Origin: CAVVJA01 sp963809815
GTDB lineage: Bacteria; Actinomycetota; Actinomycetes; Mycobacteriales; Jatrophihabitantaceae
Assembly (NCBI GenBank): GCA_963809815.1
Contig: CAWELM010000010.1
Span: 124,001-188,000, forward strand
Direction of reading: 5' to 3'
DNA: 64,000 nt
The position numbers and the translations under genes are program-made. Positions 35,892 to 45,370 of the stretch are shown one piece after another. The notes under the pieces are model-generated. The model ran no database searches. It was not told the origin of the DNA and saw only the letters and a list, made by a program, of their open reading frames with translations. The first letter of the stretch is position 1, and the number at the start of each line of letters is the position of its first letter.

Positions 35892-38564
35892 ATGACCGAC
35901 GAAACCGTGGAAATCCCACCGAGTAGTGAGTATGACGCCGTCCGCACCGACGGCGGGCTGGTTCACATTCGACCAGCCGTTCCGGCCGACCAGGCAGCGT
36001 TGATAGCTCTAGACCACCGGGCTTCGGATCGATCCATCTACTACCGGTTCTTCACCGTCAGCCGGCATGCAGCCGACACGTACGTCGACCGGCTGCTGCG
36101 GCCGTCAAGCGCTGATCACCGTGCGCTGGTTGCCCTGATCGGCGGTGACATCGTTGGCGTGGCCAGCTTTGAGCGGCTGACGGACACCTCCGCCGAGATC
36201 GCTGTGCTCATCGATGATCAGGCCCAGCACAAGGGCATCGGCACCCTGCTCATAGAGCACCTGGCCGATGTGGCCCGTCAGCGTGGCGTTACTCGATTCA
36301 TTGCCGACGTGCTCGCGGCCAACAGGGCGATGATCGACGTCATTCGCGGACTAGGTTTTGCTGTCGCTTCACGCACCGAGGACGAAACGGTTCACGTGAC
36401 CTTGGACTTGGATCAGAGTCCGACCCTGCTGGAGGCCATCGACAGTCGGGATCGCGCGGCGGACACCGCCAGCATGCATCCGCTGCTCTACCCGCGTTCC
36501 GTCGCCGTTATCGGTGCCGGTACCCGGCCTCGGTCGGTAGGCCACGAGGTGCTTCGTAACATTCTCGGTGGAGGGTTCACTGGCAGCATCGATGTCGTAA
36601 ATCCCCACCGCAATTCGGTGCTCGGCGTTGCGTCGGTCCCCTCGGCGCGGGACCTGCCGACCGCGCCCGACCTCGCGATCGTCGCCGTTCCTGCCGTGCA
36701 GGTCCCGGACGTGGTGGAGGCCTGCGGAGAGCGAGGCGCGCGAGGCATTGTGCTGCTTACGGCAGGTTTCGGTGAGTTAGGCGAGGCTGGCGAGAGTCAG
36801 CAGCGCGCGGTCCTGAGCGCCGCTCGGCGGTACGGCATGCGCCTCATTGGTCCTAACTGCCTTGGGCTGGTCAATCCTGATCCGGCCGTTCGCCTCAATG
36901 CGACGTTCGCGCCCGTAACGCTCCGTCCAGGAGGTCTTGGATTGGTCTCCCAGTCTGGCGCATTGGGCATTGCGGTACTGGCTGCGGCCGAGCGGCGCGG
37001 GCTCGGTCTCTCGCAGTTCGTGTCAGTGGGCAACAAAGCTGATGTGAGCGGCAACGATCTGCTCCTGGCGTGGGAGCGTGACGACCGCACAAACGTGATC
37101 GCGCTGTACCTCGAGTCCTTCGGCAATCCACGCAAGTTCGCCCGGATCGCCCGCCGCGTGTCTGGTACCAAACCCATCATCGCGATCAAGTCCGGCCGGT
37201 CGGCAGCCGGCCAGCGCGCTGGCCGCTCGCATACCGCTGCCGCCGCCTCGGCGGACACTGTGGTCGACGCGCTGTTCCGGCACGCAGGCGTACTGCGAGT
37301 CGACACGATGGAACAGATGCTCGACGTGGCCCAGCTGTTGACAGATCAACCGCCCCCCAATGGACCACGGGTCGCGATCATCGGCAACTCCGGCGGACCG
37401 GAAATCCTCGCCGCTGACGCGGCAGACGCCGCGGGACTCGTGATCGTCGAGCTTCCCGAATCAACCAGGGAACGACTGAGGCAGGCGGTACCGAAAGCAG
37501 CGTCCAGCCAGAACCCCGTCGATCTCGGGGCGGCGGCACAGCCGGCCGATGTGGCAGCAGCCCTGCGAATTGTGCTGGATACCGCGGAGGTCGATGCCGT
37601 GATCACCGTGATCACCGAGACGTCCGTCGCCGATCTCAAGCAGATCCTCGACGCCATATCAGAAGCAGCGGAGGACAAACCAGTCGTTGCGGTGCACGTC
37701 GGGGGCGCCACGCGATCGCTTCGAGGGCTTCCCGTCTATGCGTTCCCGGAGCCGGCGGCCAAGGCGCTGGGCTTGGCCTGGCATTACGCCACGATCCGCA
37801 AGCACGAAACGCCCGTGGTAGCGCCGGATCCGGCCATCGACCTCCACGGTGCTCGGGCCCTGATCAGCGACCGACTGGCCACTGGAGCAAGTTGGCTTGG
37901 ACCGTCGGACACCGCTCGACTACTCGTGCGTTACGGGATCCCCATGTGTCCGCAACGAATCGTCCCGGACGTGGCCGGCGCCATCGTCGCAGCCGCCGAA
38001 CTGGGCTACCCGCTCGCCGTCAAGCTAGCTCGTGGCCCGGTGCACAAGACCGAAGCTCACGCCGTAATGCTCAACATCGAAAATGAAACCGCGTTGCGAT
38101 CTGCAATCACCGCGGTGCAATCAGTCGCATCGCGGGAACGAGACGTCCTTATCCAACCTATGGTCAAGCCAGGCACCGAACTGATCGTCGGCGCCATTCA
38201 GGATCCACAGTTCGGTCCCGTCGTGATGGTCGGCGCCGGCGGTGTCCTCGCCGACATGATCGCCGACAGACAACTACGTCTTGCGCCGCTCAGCACAGAG
38301 GACGCCGACGACATGATCAGCCGACTGCGTACCGCACCGCTGCTCGATGGCTACCGCGGGCGAGAAGTGATCTCCCGATCGGCGATCCGCGAGCTTCTCG
38401 TACGAGTGGCGAGGCTGATCGACGACCTGCCGCAGGTTGCCGAACTCGACCTCAATCCGGTGATCTGCAGCGGAGGCGACGACCTCATCGTCGTCGACGC
38501 GAAGGTCCGCGTGGCGACCTCGCCACCGATGCCCGACGCGGTTGCGCGTCAGCTGCGAACCTGA
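35892..38564 (+). CDS. GNAT acetyltransferase / NDP-forming acyl-CoA synthetase-like fusion
   Basis: 890 residues. N-terminal GNAT about 23-170 (HIRPAVPADQAALIALDHR...DQAQHKGIGTLLIEHLADVA) and then the acetyl-CoA-synthetase (ADP-forming) modules: CoA-binding about 195-300 (LYPRSVAVIGAGTRPRSVGHEVLRN), ligase-CoA domains (GLVSQSGALGIAVL; GRSHTAAAAS with His447 at the phospho-His position), and ATP-grasp about 665-885 (GYPLAVKLARGPVHKTE). Actinobacterial protein acetyltransferases of the PatA/Pat type have this order; they acetylate metabolic enzymes such as acyl-CoA synthetases. The synthetase half may be only a sensor. Confidence 0.92.
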   Translation: MTDETVEIPPSSEYDAVRTDGGLVHIRPAVPADQAALIALDHRASDRSIYYRFFTVSRHAADTYVDRLLRPSSADHRALVALIGGDIVGVASFERLTDTSAEIAVLIDDQAQHKGIGTLLIEHLADVARQRGVTRFIADVLAANRAMIDVIRGLGFAVASRTEDETVHVTLDLDQSPTLLEAIDSRDRAADTASMHPLLYPRSVAVIGAGTRPRSVGHEVLRNILGGGFTGSIDVVNPHRNSVLGVASVPSARDLPTAPDLAIVAVPAVQVPDVVEACGERGARGIVLLTAGFGELGEAGESQQRAVLSAARRYGMRLIGPNCLGLVNPDPAVRLNATFAPVTLRPGGLGLVSQSGALGIAVLAAAERRGLGLSQFVSVGNKADVSGNDLLLAWERDDRTNVIALYLESFGNPRKFARIARRVSGTKPIIAIKSGRSAAGQRAGRSHTAAAASADTVVDALFRHAGVLRVDTMEQMLDVAQLLTDQPPPNGPRVAIIGNSGGPEILAADAADAAGLVIVELPESTRERLRQAVPKAASSQNPVDLGAAAQPADVAAALRIVLDTAEVDAVITVITETSVADLKQILDAISEAAEDKPVVAVHVGGATRSLRGLPVYAFPEPAAKALGLAWHYATIRKHETPVVAPDPAIDLHGARALISDRLATGASWLGPSDTARLLVRYGIPMCPQRIVPDVAGAIVAAAELGYPLAVKLARGPVHKTEAHAVMLNIENETALRSAITAVQSVASRERDVLIQPMVKPGTELIVGAIQDPQFGPVVMVGAGGVLADMIADRQLRLAPLSTEDADDMISRLRTAPLLDGYRGREVISRSAIRELLVRVARLIDDLPQVAELDLNPVICSGGDDLIVVDAKVRVATSPPMPDAVARQLRT

Positions 38565-38646
38565 CGTCAGATGACCCAATCGCCCCCTAGTGGATCGGGA
38601 CGTTCGACGCTGAGGCCTCTACCTGCGATGACGACGAGGGGGCGTG

Positions 38647-38994
38647 ATGTCCATCCCGCGCAGGCCGGGCCCCGTTCTTGTCGGGGTGAATGACGAACCG
38701 AGTTCAGACCTCGCGCTGCATTGGGCGATCTCGGACGCCCGGACCCTCGGCGTTGCGGTCAGGGTGGTTAACGCCTTCTCCGGCACTGCCTCGATGCGCG
38801 AACCGATGTACCGCGACATTCCGGACGCGGACCTGCAGGAGCCGAACCACGTCGCGGAACAATTGATCGCGAGGATCATCGACCAGGCCCGCGAGATTGA
38901 TCCTGAGGTCGTCGTGGAGGGCGAGACGATCGAGGGTGGCCCGAGTCGCGTGCTCGTTCAGGAGGCGTCCTTTGCTGAGAAGGGATGTGGATGA
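38647..38994 (+). pseudogene. universal stress protein, C-terminally truncated
   Basis: 115 residues against a usual 140-150. RPGPVLVGVNDEPSSDLALHWAISDARTLGVAVRVVNAF and the DPEVVVEGETIEGGPSRVLVQEA segment are a Usp alpha/beta fold, but the ATP-binding G-x2-G-x9-G-S/T end is lost: the frame passes into FAEKGCG and stops inside the following gene. Overlaps the CBS-BON gene by 4 nt. An alternative GTG start is at 38644. Confidence 0.75.
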
Positions 38995-39815
38995 AAATGT
39001 CTGCTCTCGAGCCGACGCCGACACCGGTGAATACGAACTCGCAGGCTGACGATGCAACGGATGTGCAGTCGCTTCCGTCCCCCCTGGCGCGATATGTCGC
39101 CGTCGTGGAGCGGGCCGCCGGCCTGGAGGATTCCAGCCGCACGCGGTCAGCTTGGATGCTGGACAACCTCGTCGTGGCGGACGTCATGACCAGCACCGTC
39201 GTGTCAGTCCGAGATGACGCACCGTTCAAACAGCTAATCGAGGCCCTGACCGATGCGCATGTGAGCGCGTTGCCTGTCGTCGACCCCGACGGACACGTTC
39301 TCGGCATCGTGTCGGAGTCCGATCTGCTGGCCAAAGTCGCCGGCGTAGGCAGGCCGGCACCGCACCTGTCAGCAGATATCACAGAACCGCCGCGCGCCCA
39401 TCGCAAAGCGGCGGCGGAAACCGCGCGCGACCTGATGACATCTCCCGTCGTTACGACTCGGCCCGATACACCCGTCTCGCACGCCGCCCGAGTGGCCGCG
39501 CTCCAGCACGTACGGCGCCTGCCCGTCATTGACAGCGACGACAAGCTTGTCGGCATCGTTACTCGATCCGATCTCCTGCGTGTGTTCCTCCGCGATGACG
39601 AAGCCATCCGGGAACACGTGATCTCCTTAGTCAGACGACAGCTATTCATCGACACGTCGACGATCGAAGTGGATGTTCTCGATGGGGTCGTCACCCTGCG
39701 CGGACAACTGGACAGCAGGGTCATGTTCGAGCCGTTGGTCGACGTCATCCGCGACACTACCGGCGTCGTCGCCGTACACGACAACATCAGCTATCGCCTC
39801 GAGCAGGCGCCCTAG
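38991..39815 (+). CDS. CBS-CBS-BON domain protein
   Basis: 274 residues from the ATG at 38991, which has AAGGG 6 nt upstream (ATGs at 38985 and 38997 also possible). CBS1 about 58-113 (VADVMTSTVVSVRDDAPF...LPVVDPDGHVLGIVSESDLL), CBS2 about 146-203 (ARDLMTSPVVTTRPDTPV...RLPVIDSDDKLVGIVTRSDLL) and BON about 208-270 (IEVDVLDGVVTLRGQLD...GVVAVHDNISY). The Bateman pair should bind adenine nucleotides; BON is a lipid/membrane-associated fold. Such proteins recur in hypoxia/dormancy gene sets. Confidence 0.9.
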   Translation: MKMSALEPTPTPVNTNSQADDATDVQSLPSPLARYVAVVERAAGLEDSSRTRSAWMLDNLVVADVMTSTVVSVRDDAPFKQLIEALTDAHVSALPVVDPDGHVLGIVSESDLLAKVAGVGRPAPHLSADITEPPRAHRKAAAETARDLMTSPVVTTRPDTPVSHAARVAALQHVRRLPVIDSDDKLVGIVTRSDLLRVFLRDDEAIREHVISLVRRQLFIDTSTIEVDVLDGVVTLRGQLDSRVMFEPLVDVIRDTTGVVAVHDNISYRLEQAP

Positions 39816-40061
39816 TGTCGCGCGTCCGAAATATGTTCACGCACCTGCGACGCCCACGCGCACACCGGCGGCGTTGTTCTCCTCGTCCGTAGCGCAGCTA
39901 TGGCCTTCGTCGTCCGCCTTGCCGATGCACGCGTGGATCGCCGCATCGGGCAAACGATTTCGGACACACGACACTAGAGTTCGTCGGCAGATCGCTCAAC
40001 CTAGCTCCAACGTGTGGATCAACGATGGCGGGGATGCGCTGATTTCGAATCTCGCGTCGAC

Positions 40062-40210
40062 TCAATGCCCGCGCTTGAGGTGAACCCGCTGCACGCCGGA
40101 CACAGTTCGGGCCAGCGCGTCGACCACTTCGCGTTCCGAGGTCGTTTGGAATCGGCCAACGATGGTGACGATTCCATCGCTCACAGCCCGCAGTACGCGT
40201 AGTGCTGCGC
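40062..40210 (-). pseudogene. BON-domain fragment
   Basis: About 45 minus-strand codons before a stop at 40062 read AVSDGIVTIVGRFQTTSERE then VVDALARTVSGVQRVHLKRGH, the second half of a BON domain (DGxVTLxGxxxxxxE...VxGVxxV). Nothing upstream in frame belongs to it. Probably the tail of a second, destroyed CBS-BON gene. 39816-40061 holds nothing recognisable. Confidence 0.45.
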
Positions 40211-40329
40211 CCGACCCGGTAGCGCGACCACGCAGTCGACAGGATGTTCTGCTCCGCGGGCGCAGTGGCCGTCGCATCCTGTTCGAGTCGGCGCTCTCCG
40301 CACCGAGCGCGACCCCGGTGAGGCCGTGG

Positions 40330-40515
40330 GTGAGAGCGCCGACCAATGCGGAACGATGCCGCGGCCGCCAGCAAAGCCAGCTCCGTCGGGTCGCCCAGTC
40401 CAGTCCGTTGTCCGCATGCCGCTTGCGATCGGGAGCGTCGCGTCGTTCCACAGCACCGCAGCGGTGAAGAGCGCGACGAGCTGACCGCGCGCCGGTTCGT
40501 CAACAGGCACGTCGT
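40330..40515 (-). pseudogene. P-type ATPase nucleotide-binding-domain fragment
   Basis: In one minus-strand frame LVALFTAAVLWNDATLPIASG, then with a shift GLGDPTELALLAAAASFRIGR. A (V/L)LCNDA...GDPTE.ALL pair is diagnostic for the N domain of cation P-type ATPases. No phosphorylation motif (DKTGT) or TM helices adjoin it. Opposite in strand to the N-terminal stub at 35.0 kb. Confidence 0.5.
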
Positions 40516-40597
40516 CGCCGGCAAGCGAAACAGCTGGAGCCAGCTGCCTCGGTGAGCGGTCCCGCTCGCGGCGTCCGCTAGTCGCGCGACTGCCTGG

Positions 40598-40897
40598 TCA
40601 CTTATCGCGGATGGTTGCCCCGTAGACCGCAGCTTGCGTCCGGCGTTGCATGCCTAGCTTGGCCAGCAGCCCAGAGACGTAGTTCTTGACCATTTCCTCG
40701 GCTAAGAACAGCCGATCGCCGATCTGGCACCGCACCGCAGGCATAGAAGAGCGGACTTCTCGGCAGACGTCGATGCCGCTGCCGTCCGGTAGCCGAGCGT
40801 CGAGAATGGCAACGTCGGGGCTCGTGGCCGGGATGCGGCGCAAGGCTTCGGCCGCCGTCGCCGCCTCGCCCACGACGGTGATGCCATCCGCCTCCAG
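40598..40897 (-). pseudogene. DosR/NarL-type response regulator: N- and C-terminal parts fused
   Basis: Leftward from 40897: LEADGITVVGEAATAAEALRRIP, VAILDARLPDGSGIDVCREVRSSMPAVRC (receiver with phospho-Asp in AILDARLPDG), then at 40727/40726 directly QIGDRLFLAEEMVKNYVSGLLAKLGMQRRTQAAVYG, the second half of a LuxR/DosR helix-turn-helix. The segment that should separate them (receiver beta4-alpha5, linker, first HTH helices) is missing here but present on the plus strand at 40900-41170. The first 25 or so residues with the acidic pocket are absent. Confidence 0.75.
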
Positions 40898-40899
40898 CC

Positions 40900-41170
40900 C
40901 TCATCCCGACGTCCTATGACGATGCCGACGCGGTGTTCGCCGCTGTCATGGGGGGTGCGTCGGGTTATCTGCTCAAGCAGATCCGCGGGACCTCGTTGGT
41001 AGACGCCGTGCGGCAGGTTGCTGCTGGCCGATCGCTGCTCGACCCGGCCGTGACGGAACGGCTGCTGACACGGCTACGGCAGGGGACGGAGAGTGATCCG
41101 CGACTGGCCGCACTCAGCGATCGAGAGCGCGAGATCCTTGGGTTGATCGCCGACGGGCTTCACCAATCGG
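40900..41170 (+). pseudogene. DosR/NarL-type response regulator: displaced, inverted middle segment
   Basis: Reads LIPTSYDDADAVFAAVMGGASGYLLKQIRGTSLVDAVRQVAAGRSLLDP...LAALSDREREILGLIADGL, then, with one extra nt, TNR. In DosR-like proteins this begins right after ...AVRC and ends right before QIG(D/E)R, exactly the two edges of the gap in the minus-strand gene next to it. It therefore looks like the missing piece, moved and inverted. It has no start codon of its own with a ribosome site. Confidence 0.75.
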
Positions 41171-41319
41171 GCGGTGTTCCGAGTGACCCCAGCGTGAGCC
41201 GGACGCCGGATCGCCAAGCAGAGTCAAAGGTCCCGAGTAATCCAGGCGTCTGGACCGATGTGGAACCGCGCCATCACGAGCATGATGGACGACGGTGCGT
41301 TTTCTGGGGGAGACATCTC

Positions 41320-41667
41320 ATGATCTCGACGAGCTGCCAACGTCTCGATTCCGAGCCGAATTACCCGCGCGATTGCGCCCGCATCGTGGTCTGGGCCGAT
41401 AGCACGCCGCTCGCAAGCGCTGATATCGCGGCCGATCGCGGGTCCGTGACGCTCCAGTTTGCGGTGACGCCTGGCCATCTGCCGCGTGATGCGCGACTCG
41501 ACTTGCTCGAGGCAGTCTTCGGGCTGCTGGGTGACGAGCCGAGTCGGAGTGTGCGGGCGACTATCCCACTCGGAGACTGCGACCTGCTGGCTGGCCTGAC
41601 TGGCCACCTCACCGATGTGCGAACTCGGGCGGCCGGTGCGACCTGCCTGATCGACGCGCGGACATAG
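41320..41667 (+). CDS. hypothetical protein next to the scrambled regulator
   Basis: 115 residues, ATG 41320 with GGGGGAG about 8 nt upstream. An upstream in-frame reading through the regulator segment is not meaningful. Contains CARIVVWADSTPLASADIAADRGSVTLQFAVTPGHLPRDARLDLLEAVFGLL and a C-terminal VRATIPLGDCDLLAGL...RAAGATCLIDAR. Beta-rich N-half and helical middle; no TM or signal. I do not recognise the family; similar short ORFs occur beside DosR-like genes in actinobacteria. Confidence 0.6.
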   Translation: MISTSCQRLDSEPNYPRDCARIVVWADSTPLASADIAADRGSVTLQFAVTPGHLPRDARLDLLEAVFGLLGDEPSRSVRATIPLGDCDLLAGLTGHLTDVRTRAAGATCLIDART

Positions 41668-41806
41668 TGTCCGTGATCTAAATGCTTGAGGTGATGATCT
41701 TGGTGATACCGCCGCGCGGGGACATTAAGCTTCAGATCACGACCAATGCCGCCTCGAGATCGCCGGCGCTTCGATCGGCTCCGGCGCTATGCTCTGCGAC
41801 CCCACG

Positions 41807-42992
41807 GTGAGCGGGTTCTCGGTTGTCGTCTGCGGCGGTGGGGTCGCCGGAATGGAGGCCGTGCTGCGGCTGCGTCGGTTGGCGGGCGATCAGCTCGACA
41901 TCACTTTGGTGAGCCCGTCTGACACGCTCGTCTATCGGCCCCTCGCCGTTCTGGAGCCGTTCGGAGCCGCACTCGTTCTCCGCTATCCGGTGGCTCGCAT
42001 CGTCTCCGACACGGGGATTCGCTGGATTCGCGCGGGCTTCGAGTGGGTCGACCGGGCCGCGCGCATCGCGCATGCCGGCGGCGAAGACGATCCGCTACGA
42101 CGCGCTGTTGCTGGCCATCGGTGGACACCAATTGCCGGCGCCGGACGGTGTCTTCGTGTTCAGCGATCGCACTGCACCGGCGTATCGGGAAATCCTCGAA
42201 CAAACATGGTCCGGTGCGATCAGCCGGATCGCCTTCGTCGCTCCAGCCGAGCCGAGTTGGCCGTTGCCGATCTACGAACTGGCGCTGCTCACCGCCGCGC
42301 AGGCCGGCAACGCTGACGGACCAAGGACGGAGATCATCGTGGGCGAGCCGGGACCCCGGCCGCTGGCCGCCTTCGGCCGCGAGGCCAGCGACGCCGTCAC
42401 CGAAGTGCTGGCTAACGCGAAGATAAGCGTGTACACCCGGTCCGAGATTCGGCAGCAGGATGGACCACTGCTGCGTACACCCGGTGGTGACCTGCGCCCG
42501 GATCTGATCGTCACCGTGCCGCGCATCACGGGGCCCAACGTCCGAGGCATCGCAGGCCACGCCATCGACCGATTCCTGCACGTCGACGAGCACTGTCGGG
42601 TGACCGGAGCTGGCGGGCGGATCTTTGCCGCCGGCGATGCGACACACCTGCCGGTCAAGCAAGGCGGCGTGGGCGCGCAACAGGCGGATACCGCAGCCGC
42701 TTCCATCGTCCACCTCGCCGGCCTAGGTCCAGAGCCGCCACCACTGCATCCGGTCATCCGCGGCGTCCTATTGACGGGCGGGCAGCCGCTGTATCTGACC
42801 GCGCATCTGATCGCCGGGGAGGGGGTGCGAGCACAGGTGACTCGCACCCCGCCGTGGCCGATCGATGACAAGATCGTTGCCGAGGAGCTCAGCCCTTACC
42901 TGGCCGGACTCAACGCAGCCATGGATGCCGACGAACAACCGGGCGCGCCGCCCACAGCCGGCCCAGACCCCACGTCCGTGCCGCGCCGGTGA
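41807..42992 (+). pseudogene. FAD-dependent pyridine-nucleotide oxidoreductase (sulfide:quinone reductase-like), +1 frameshift
   Basis: About 395 residues. N-terminal FAD site VVVCGGGVAGMEAVLRLRRL; then after a single-base shift near 42080 (AHAG|AKTIRYDALLLAIGG) the rest follows, including RIAFVAPAEPSWPLPIYELALL, ELLTANA-like KISVYT, and the C-terminal FAD-phosphate site GRIFAAGDATHLPVKQGGVGAQQADTAA. The family includes type II NADH dehydrogenase- and SQR-like enzymes common in dormancy gene sets. GTG 41807 is the likeliest start. Its last 83 bp overlap the DoxX remnant on the other strand. Confidence 0.8.
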
Positions 42993-43320
42993 GGGCGAGC
43001 ACCACGAGGACTACGGCGTAGATGTAGTGGTAGTCGGCGAACGGGTTCGTCGACCCGCTCGGACCCCCGGCGCTGGTGTGCCGGGCAATGGGAAGCTCGG
43101 CCAACCACATGTAGCCCAGCAGAAGGACACCGGCGGCCGTGCCGGCATACATCAGCACGCCGAGGATGAGGGTGAGACCGACACCGAGCAGGCCGAGCAT
43201 GAACAACCAATCCGCCCACCAGGTACCCGCGATCGAGTGGAACCACGACTCCAACGGCCCCACGTCAACGAAAGAGTGAGTTGCTGCAGGGCTCCGCGGA
43301 TGGCGCGAGCATCGCGCTGG
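42910..43320 (-). pseudogene. DoxX-family membrane protein, N-terminus lost
   Basis: Leftward from about 43290: FVDVGPLESWFHSIAGTWWADWLFMLGLLGVGLTLILGVLMYAGTAAGVLLLGYMWLAELP...NPFADYHYIYAVVLVVLALTGAARTWGLGR. Three TM helices with the DoxX/DoxD pattern survive, but the first helix and start are missing. DoxX/DoxD relate to thiosulfate:quinone oxidoreductase or thiol/redox membrane complexes. Convergent with, and overlapping, the flavoprotein gene. Confidence 0.65.
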
Positions 43321-43912
43321 CCAGCTTACGACGCTCGGATCCACGCACCAGCCGATCGGGCAAGGGAGCTGTGCGGCGACCACTTTACAAGATCAAGAAG
43401 TTCTGACGCCCTCGAGCTGGCGGCGTGAGTATCGGGATCCGCCCCGCGGATCATTTGGGCCAGTTCTGGGGCGTCCGACTGGCAGGGTCGATTGGGCCGA
43501 GCAGAACGTCGCTGCGACCTCTCCCAGGTGTGCGGAACGTGCCGAATCCGGCCGCCTCGACCGATCTGCGTCCCGCCGTGAGCCGAGCCGGTGGCAGAGG
43601 TCCAAGCGAAGGCAATCTACGTGGCGTTGGGTACACCGCCGCTTCGGCCTGAGATACTACGAGCTCTCTGCGGCTGGGGTTGCGGGAAGGTCGGCGCCCA
43701 GGGCAGCTGAGTCGACACGGCGGCACCAAACGGCACGACGACAGCCACGCCTGTTTCTATCCAGCTACGAGTACCCAGCCACCGGCAGTCGCGAGCAGCA
43801 GGGCACGCGCATCACCGTGACCGACATACAGCTGACAACGCCCGTCCGGCAATCCGGCATCGAGATCGGCCATATACCGCCCATCGAGCCGCATGCCGCT
43901 CAGCAGTCCCAA
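43321..43912. other. no gene recognised
   Basis: 590 bp of shadow frames between the DoxX and Hsp20 remnants. I see no motif, repeat or promoter I can defend. Confidence 0.4.
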
Positions 43913-44055
43913 TTAGCTGATGGGCACCCGGTTGGTCTTCGCGCTGCTCGCCTTCGGCAGCTTGATCGTGAGCACGCCGTCGCTAAGCTGCGCCGTAGTC
44001 GCCTTCTCATCCACATCGGCCGGCAGAATCACCTCGTAAGGCGAAGTTGCCGTCA
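43913..44055 (-). pseudogene. Hsp20/alpha-crystallin C-terminal fragment
   Basis: The minus strand reads SPYEVILPADVDEKATTAQL then SDGVLTIKLPKASSAKTNRVPIS and a TAA at 43913-43915. This is the end of the alpha-crystallin domain (DGVLTIxLPK) plus the C-terminal anchoring tail with its I-x-I-like VPI. The first two thirds of the domain are missing. HspX-type proteins are hallmark DosR-regulon members. Confidence 0.65.
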
Positions 44056-44130
44056 AGAACGCACACTACCGAATCGGCTGGGAGCCCCAGACGCAGCATC
44101 CCGTGACACCGCTGAACAAGGAGAGAGAAG

Positions 44131-45129
44131 ATGTCGGTCAGGGTAGGAATCAACGGACTCGGGCGTATTGGTCGCAACTACCTGCGTTATAGCTTGGACG
44201 CTGATGACCTTGAGGTCGTCGCCGTCAACGACATCGCAGACGCAACCACTCTCGCTCGGTTGCTACGGCACGACAGCACCTTCGGTCCGCTTCGCCATGC
44301 TGTCGACGTTTCTGACGTTAGCCTCGTGGTTGACGGGCAAGAGATCGCGGTCAGCGCCTCGCGTGATCCATCTGCCCTGACCTGGCGGGACGCCGGAGCG
44401 GACGTCGTGATCGAATCGACCGGTAAGTTCCGCAGCCGGGCCACGGCCGGGAAGCATCTGAGCGCAGGTACCCGAACTGTCATTATTTCTGCGCCGGGAA
44501 AGGACGTCGACACCACCATTGTCATGGGCGTGAACGAGAAGAGCTTTGACCCGCAGCAGCACCGGGTCATCTCTAACGCGTCGTGCACGACCAATTGCGT
44601 AGCACCGATGGCGAAGGTGCTCCAGGACGCGTTTGGAATCGAGCGAGCCTTCATGACCACCGTGCACGCATACACCAACGATCAAAACGTCTTGGACGCG
44701 CCGCACGAGGATCCTCGTCGCGCGCGGTCGGCCGCCGTCAACATCATCCCGACCACGACCGGCGCAGCTCGCGCCGTCGGCTCGGTGTTGCCAGAGTTGG
44801 CAGGTCGGCTAGACGGTGTGGCGCTGCGGGTTCCGGTAGTGAACGGGTCGCTGGTCGACCTTGCCGCGCTTCTCGACCGCGACGTCACCGTTGCTGAGGT
44901 CAACGACGCCTTCACCGCCGCAGCGACCGGTTCACTGAACGGCATCCTGCGGTACACGACCGAGCCGGTCGTATCGACTGACGTAATCGGCGATCCAGCA
45001 TCGTGCATCCTCGACGGCAGCCTCACGCAGGTGAGCGAGCGGCTGGTAAAAGTCTTTGGGTGGTACGACAACGAGTGGGGCTACACCTGCCGGCTGGCCG
45101 ATGTCACCCGACTGGTCGCCACAGGCTAA
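44131..45129 (+). CDS. gap: glyceraldehyde-3-phosphate dehydrogenase
   Basis: 332 residues, ATG with AAGGAG 9 nt upstream. NAD site GINGLGRIGRNYLR, catalytic Cys152 (SNASCTTNC) and His179 (TVHAYTNDQ), and GWYDNEWGY at the C-terminus: complete type I GAPDH of glycolysis/gluconeogenesis. It stands alone rather than in the usual gap-pgk-tpiA operon, so it is likely an accessory isoform; its place among dormancy-type genes suggests use under low oxygen. A short GC-rich inverted repeat follows the stop (AAAGG...CCTTT) and may be the terminator. Confidence 0.95.
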   Translation: MSVRVGINGLGRIGRNYLRYSLDADDLEVVAVNDIADATTLARLLRHDSTFGPLRHAVDVSDVSLVVDGQEIAVSASRDPSALTWRDAGADVVIESTGKFRSRATAGKHLSAGTRTVIISAPGKDVDTTIVMGVNEKSFDPQQHRVISNASCTTNCVAPMAKVLQDAFGIERAFMTTVHAYTNDQNVLDAPHEDPRRARSAAVNIIPTTTGAARAVGSVLPELAGRLDGVALRVPVVNGSLVDLAALLDRDVTVAEVNDAFTAAATGSLNGILRYTTEPVVSTDVIGDPASCILDGSLTQVSERLVKVFGWYDNEWGYTCRLADVTRLVATG

Positions 45130-45370
45130 AGGTCCGGCCTTTCGCTGGCCGGCTGGGCATCGGCATCGTGCAAATAAAGCAGGTAAGTGTAGAAGTAGCG
45201 CCGCTTCACAAAGCGATTGACGGCCCGCTCGCCGAGCCTGTCGACGTGATCGTCGCGAGGGCTTCTCTCTTTTGATGTGGACACACTTCATGTCGACGGC
45301 CCCTAACCTGACGATGTAGCGCTGGCGCACCGAGCGGGATTGCCTTGGTCCGTGTTGCCGAGAGGAACCT

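Noticed and set aside
40933..41667. 244-residue plus-strand protein joining the regulator middle segment to the hypothetical protein
   Set aside because: The join is an accident of open frame; the hypothetical gene has its own ATG and ribosome site at 41320 and the intervening codons are not protein-like.
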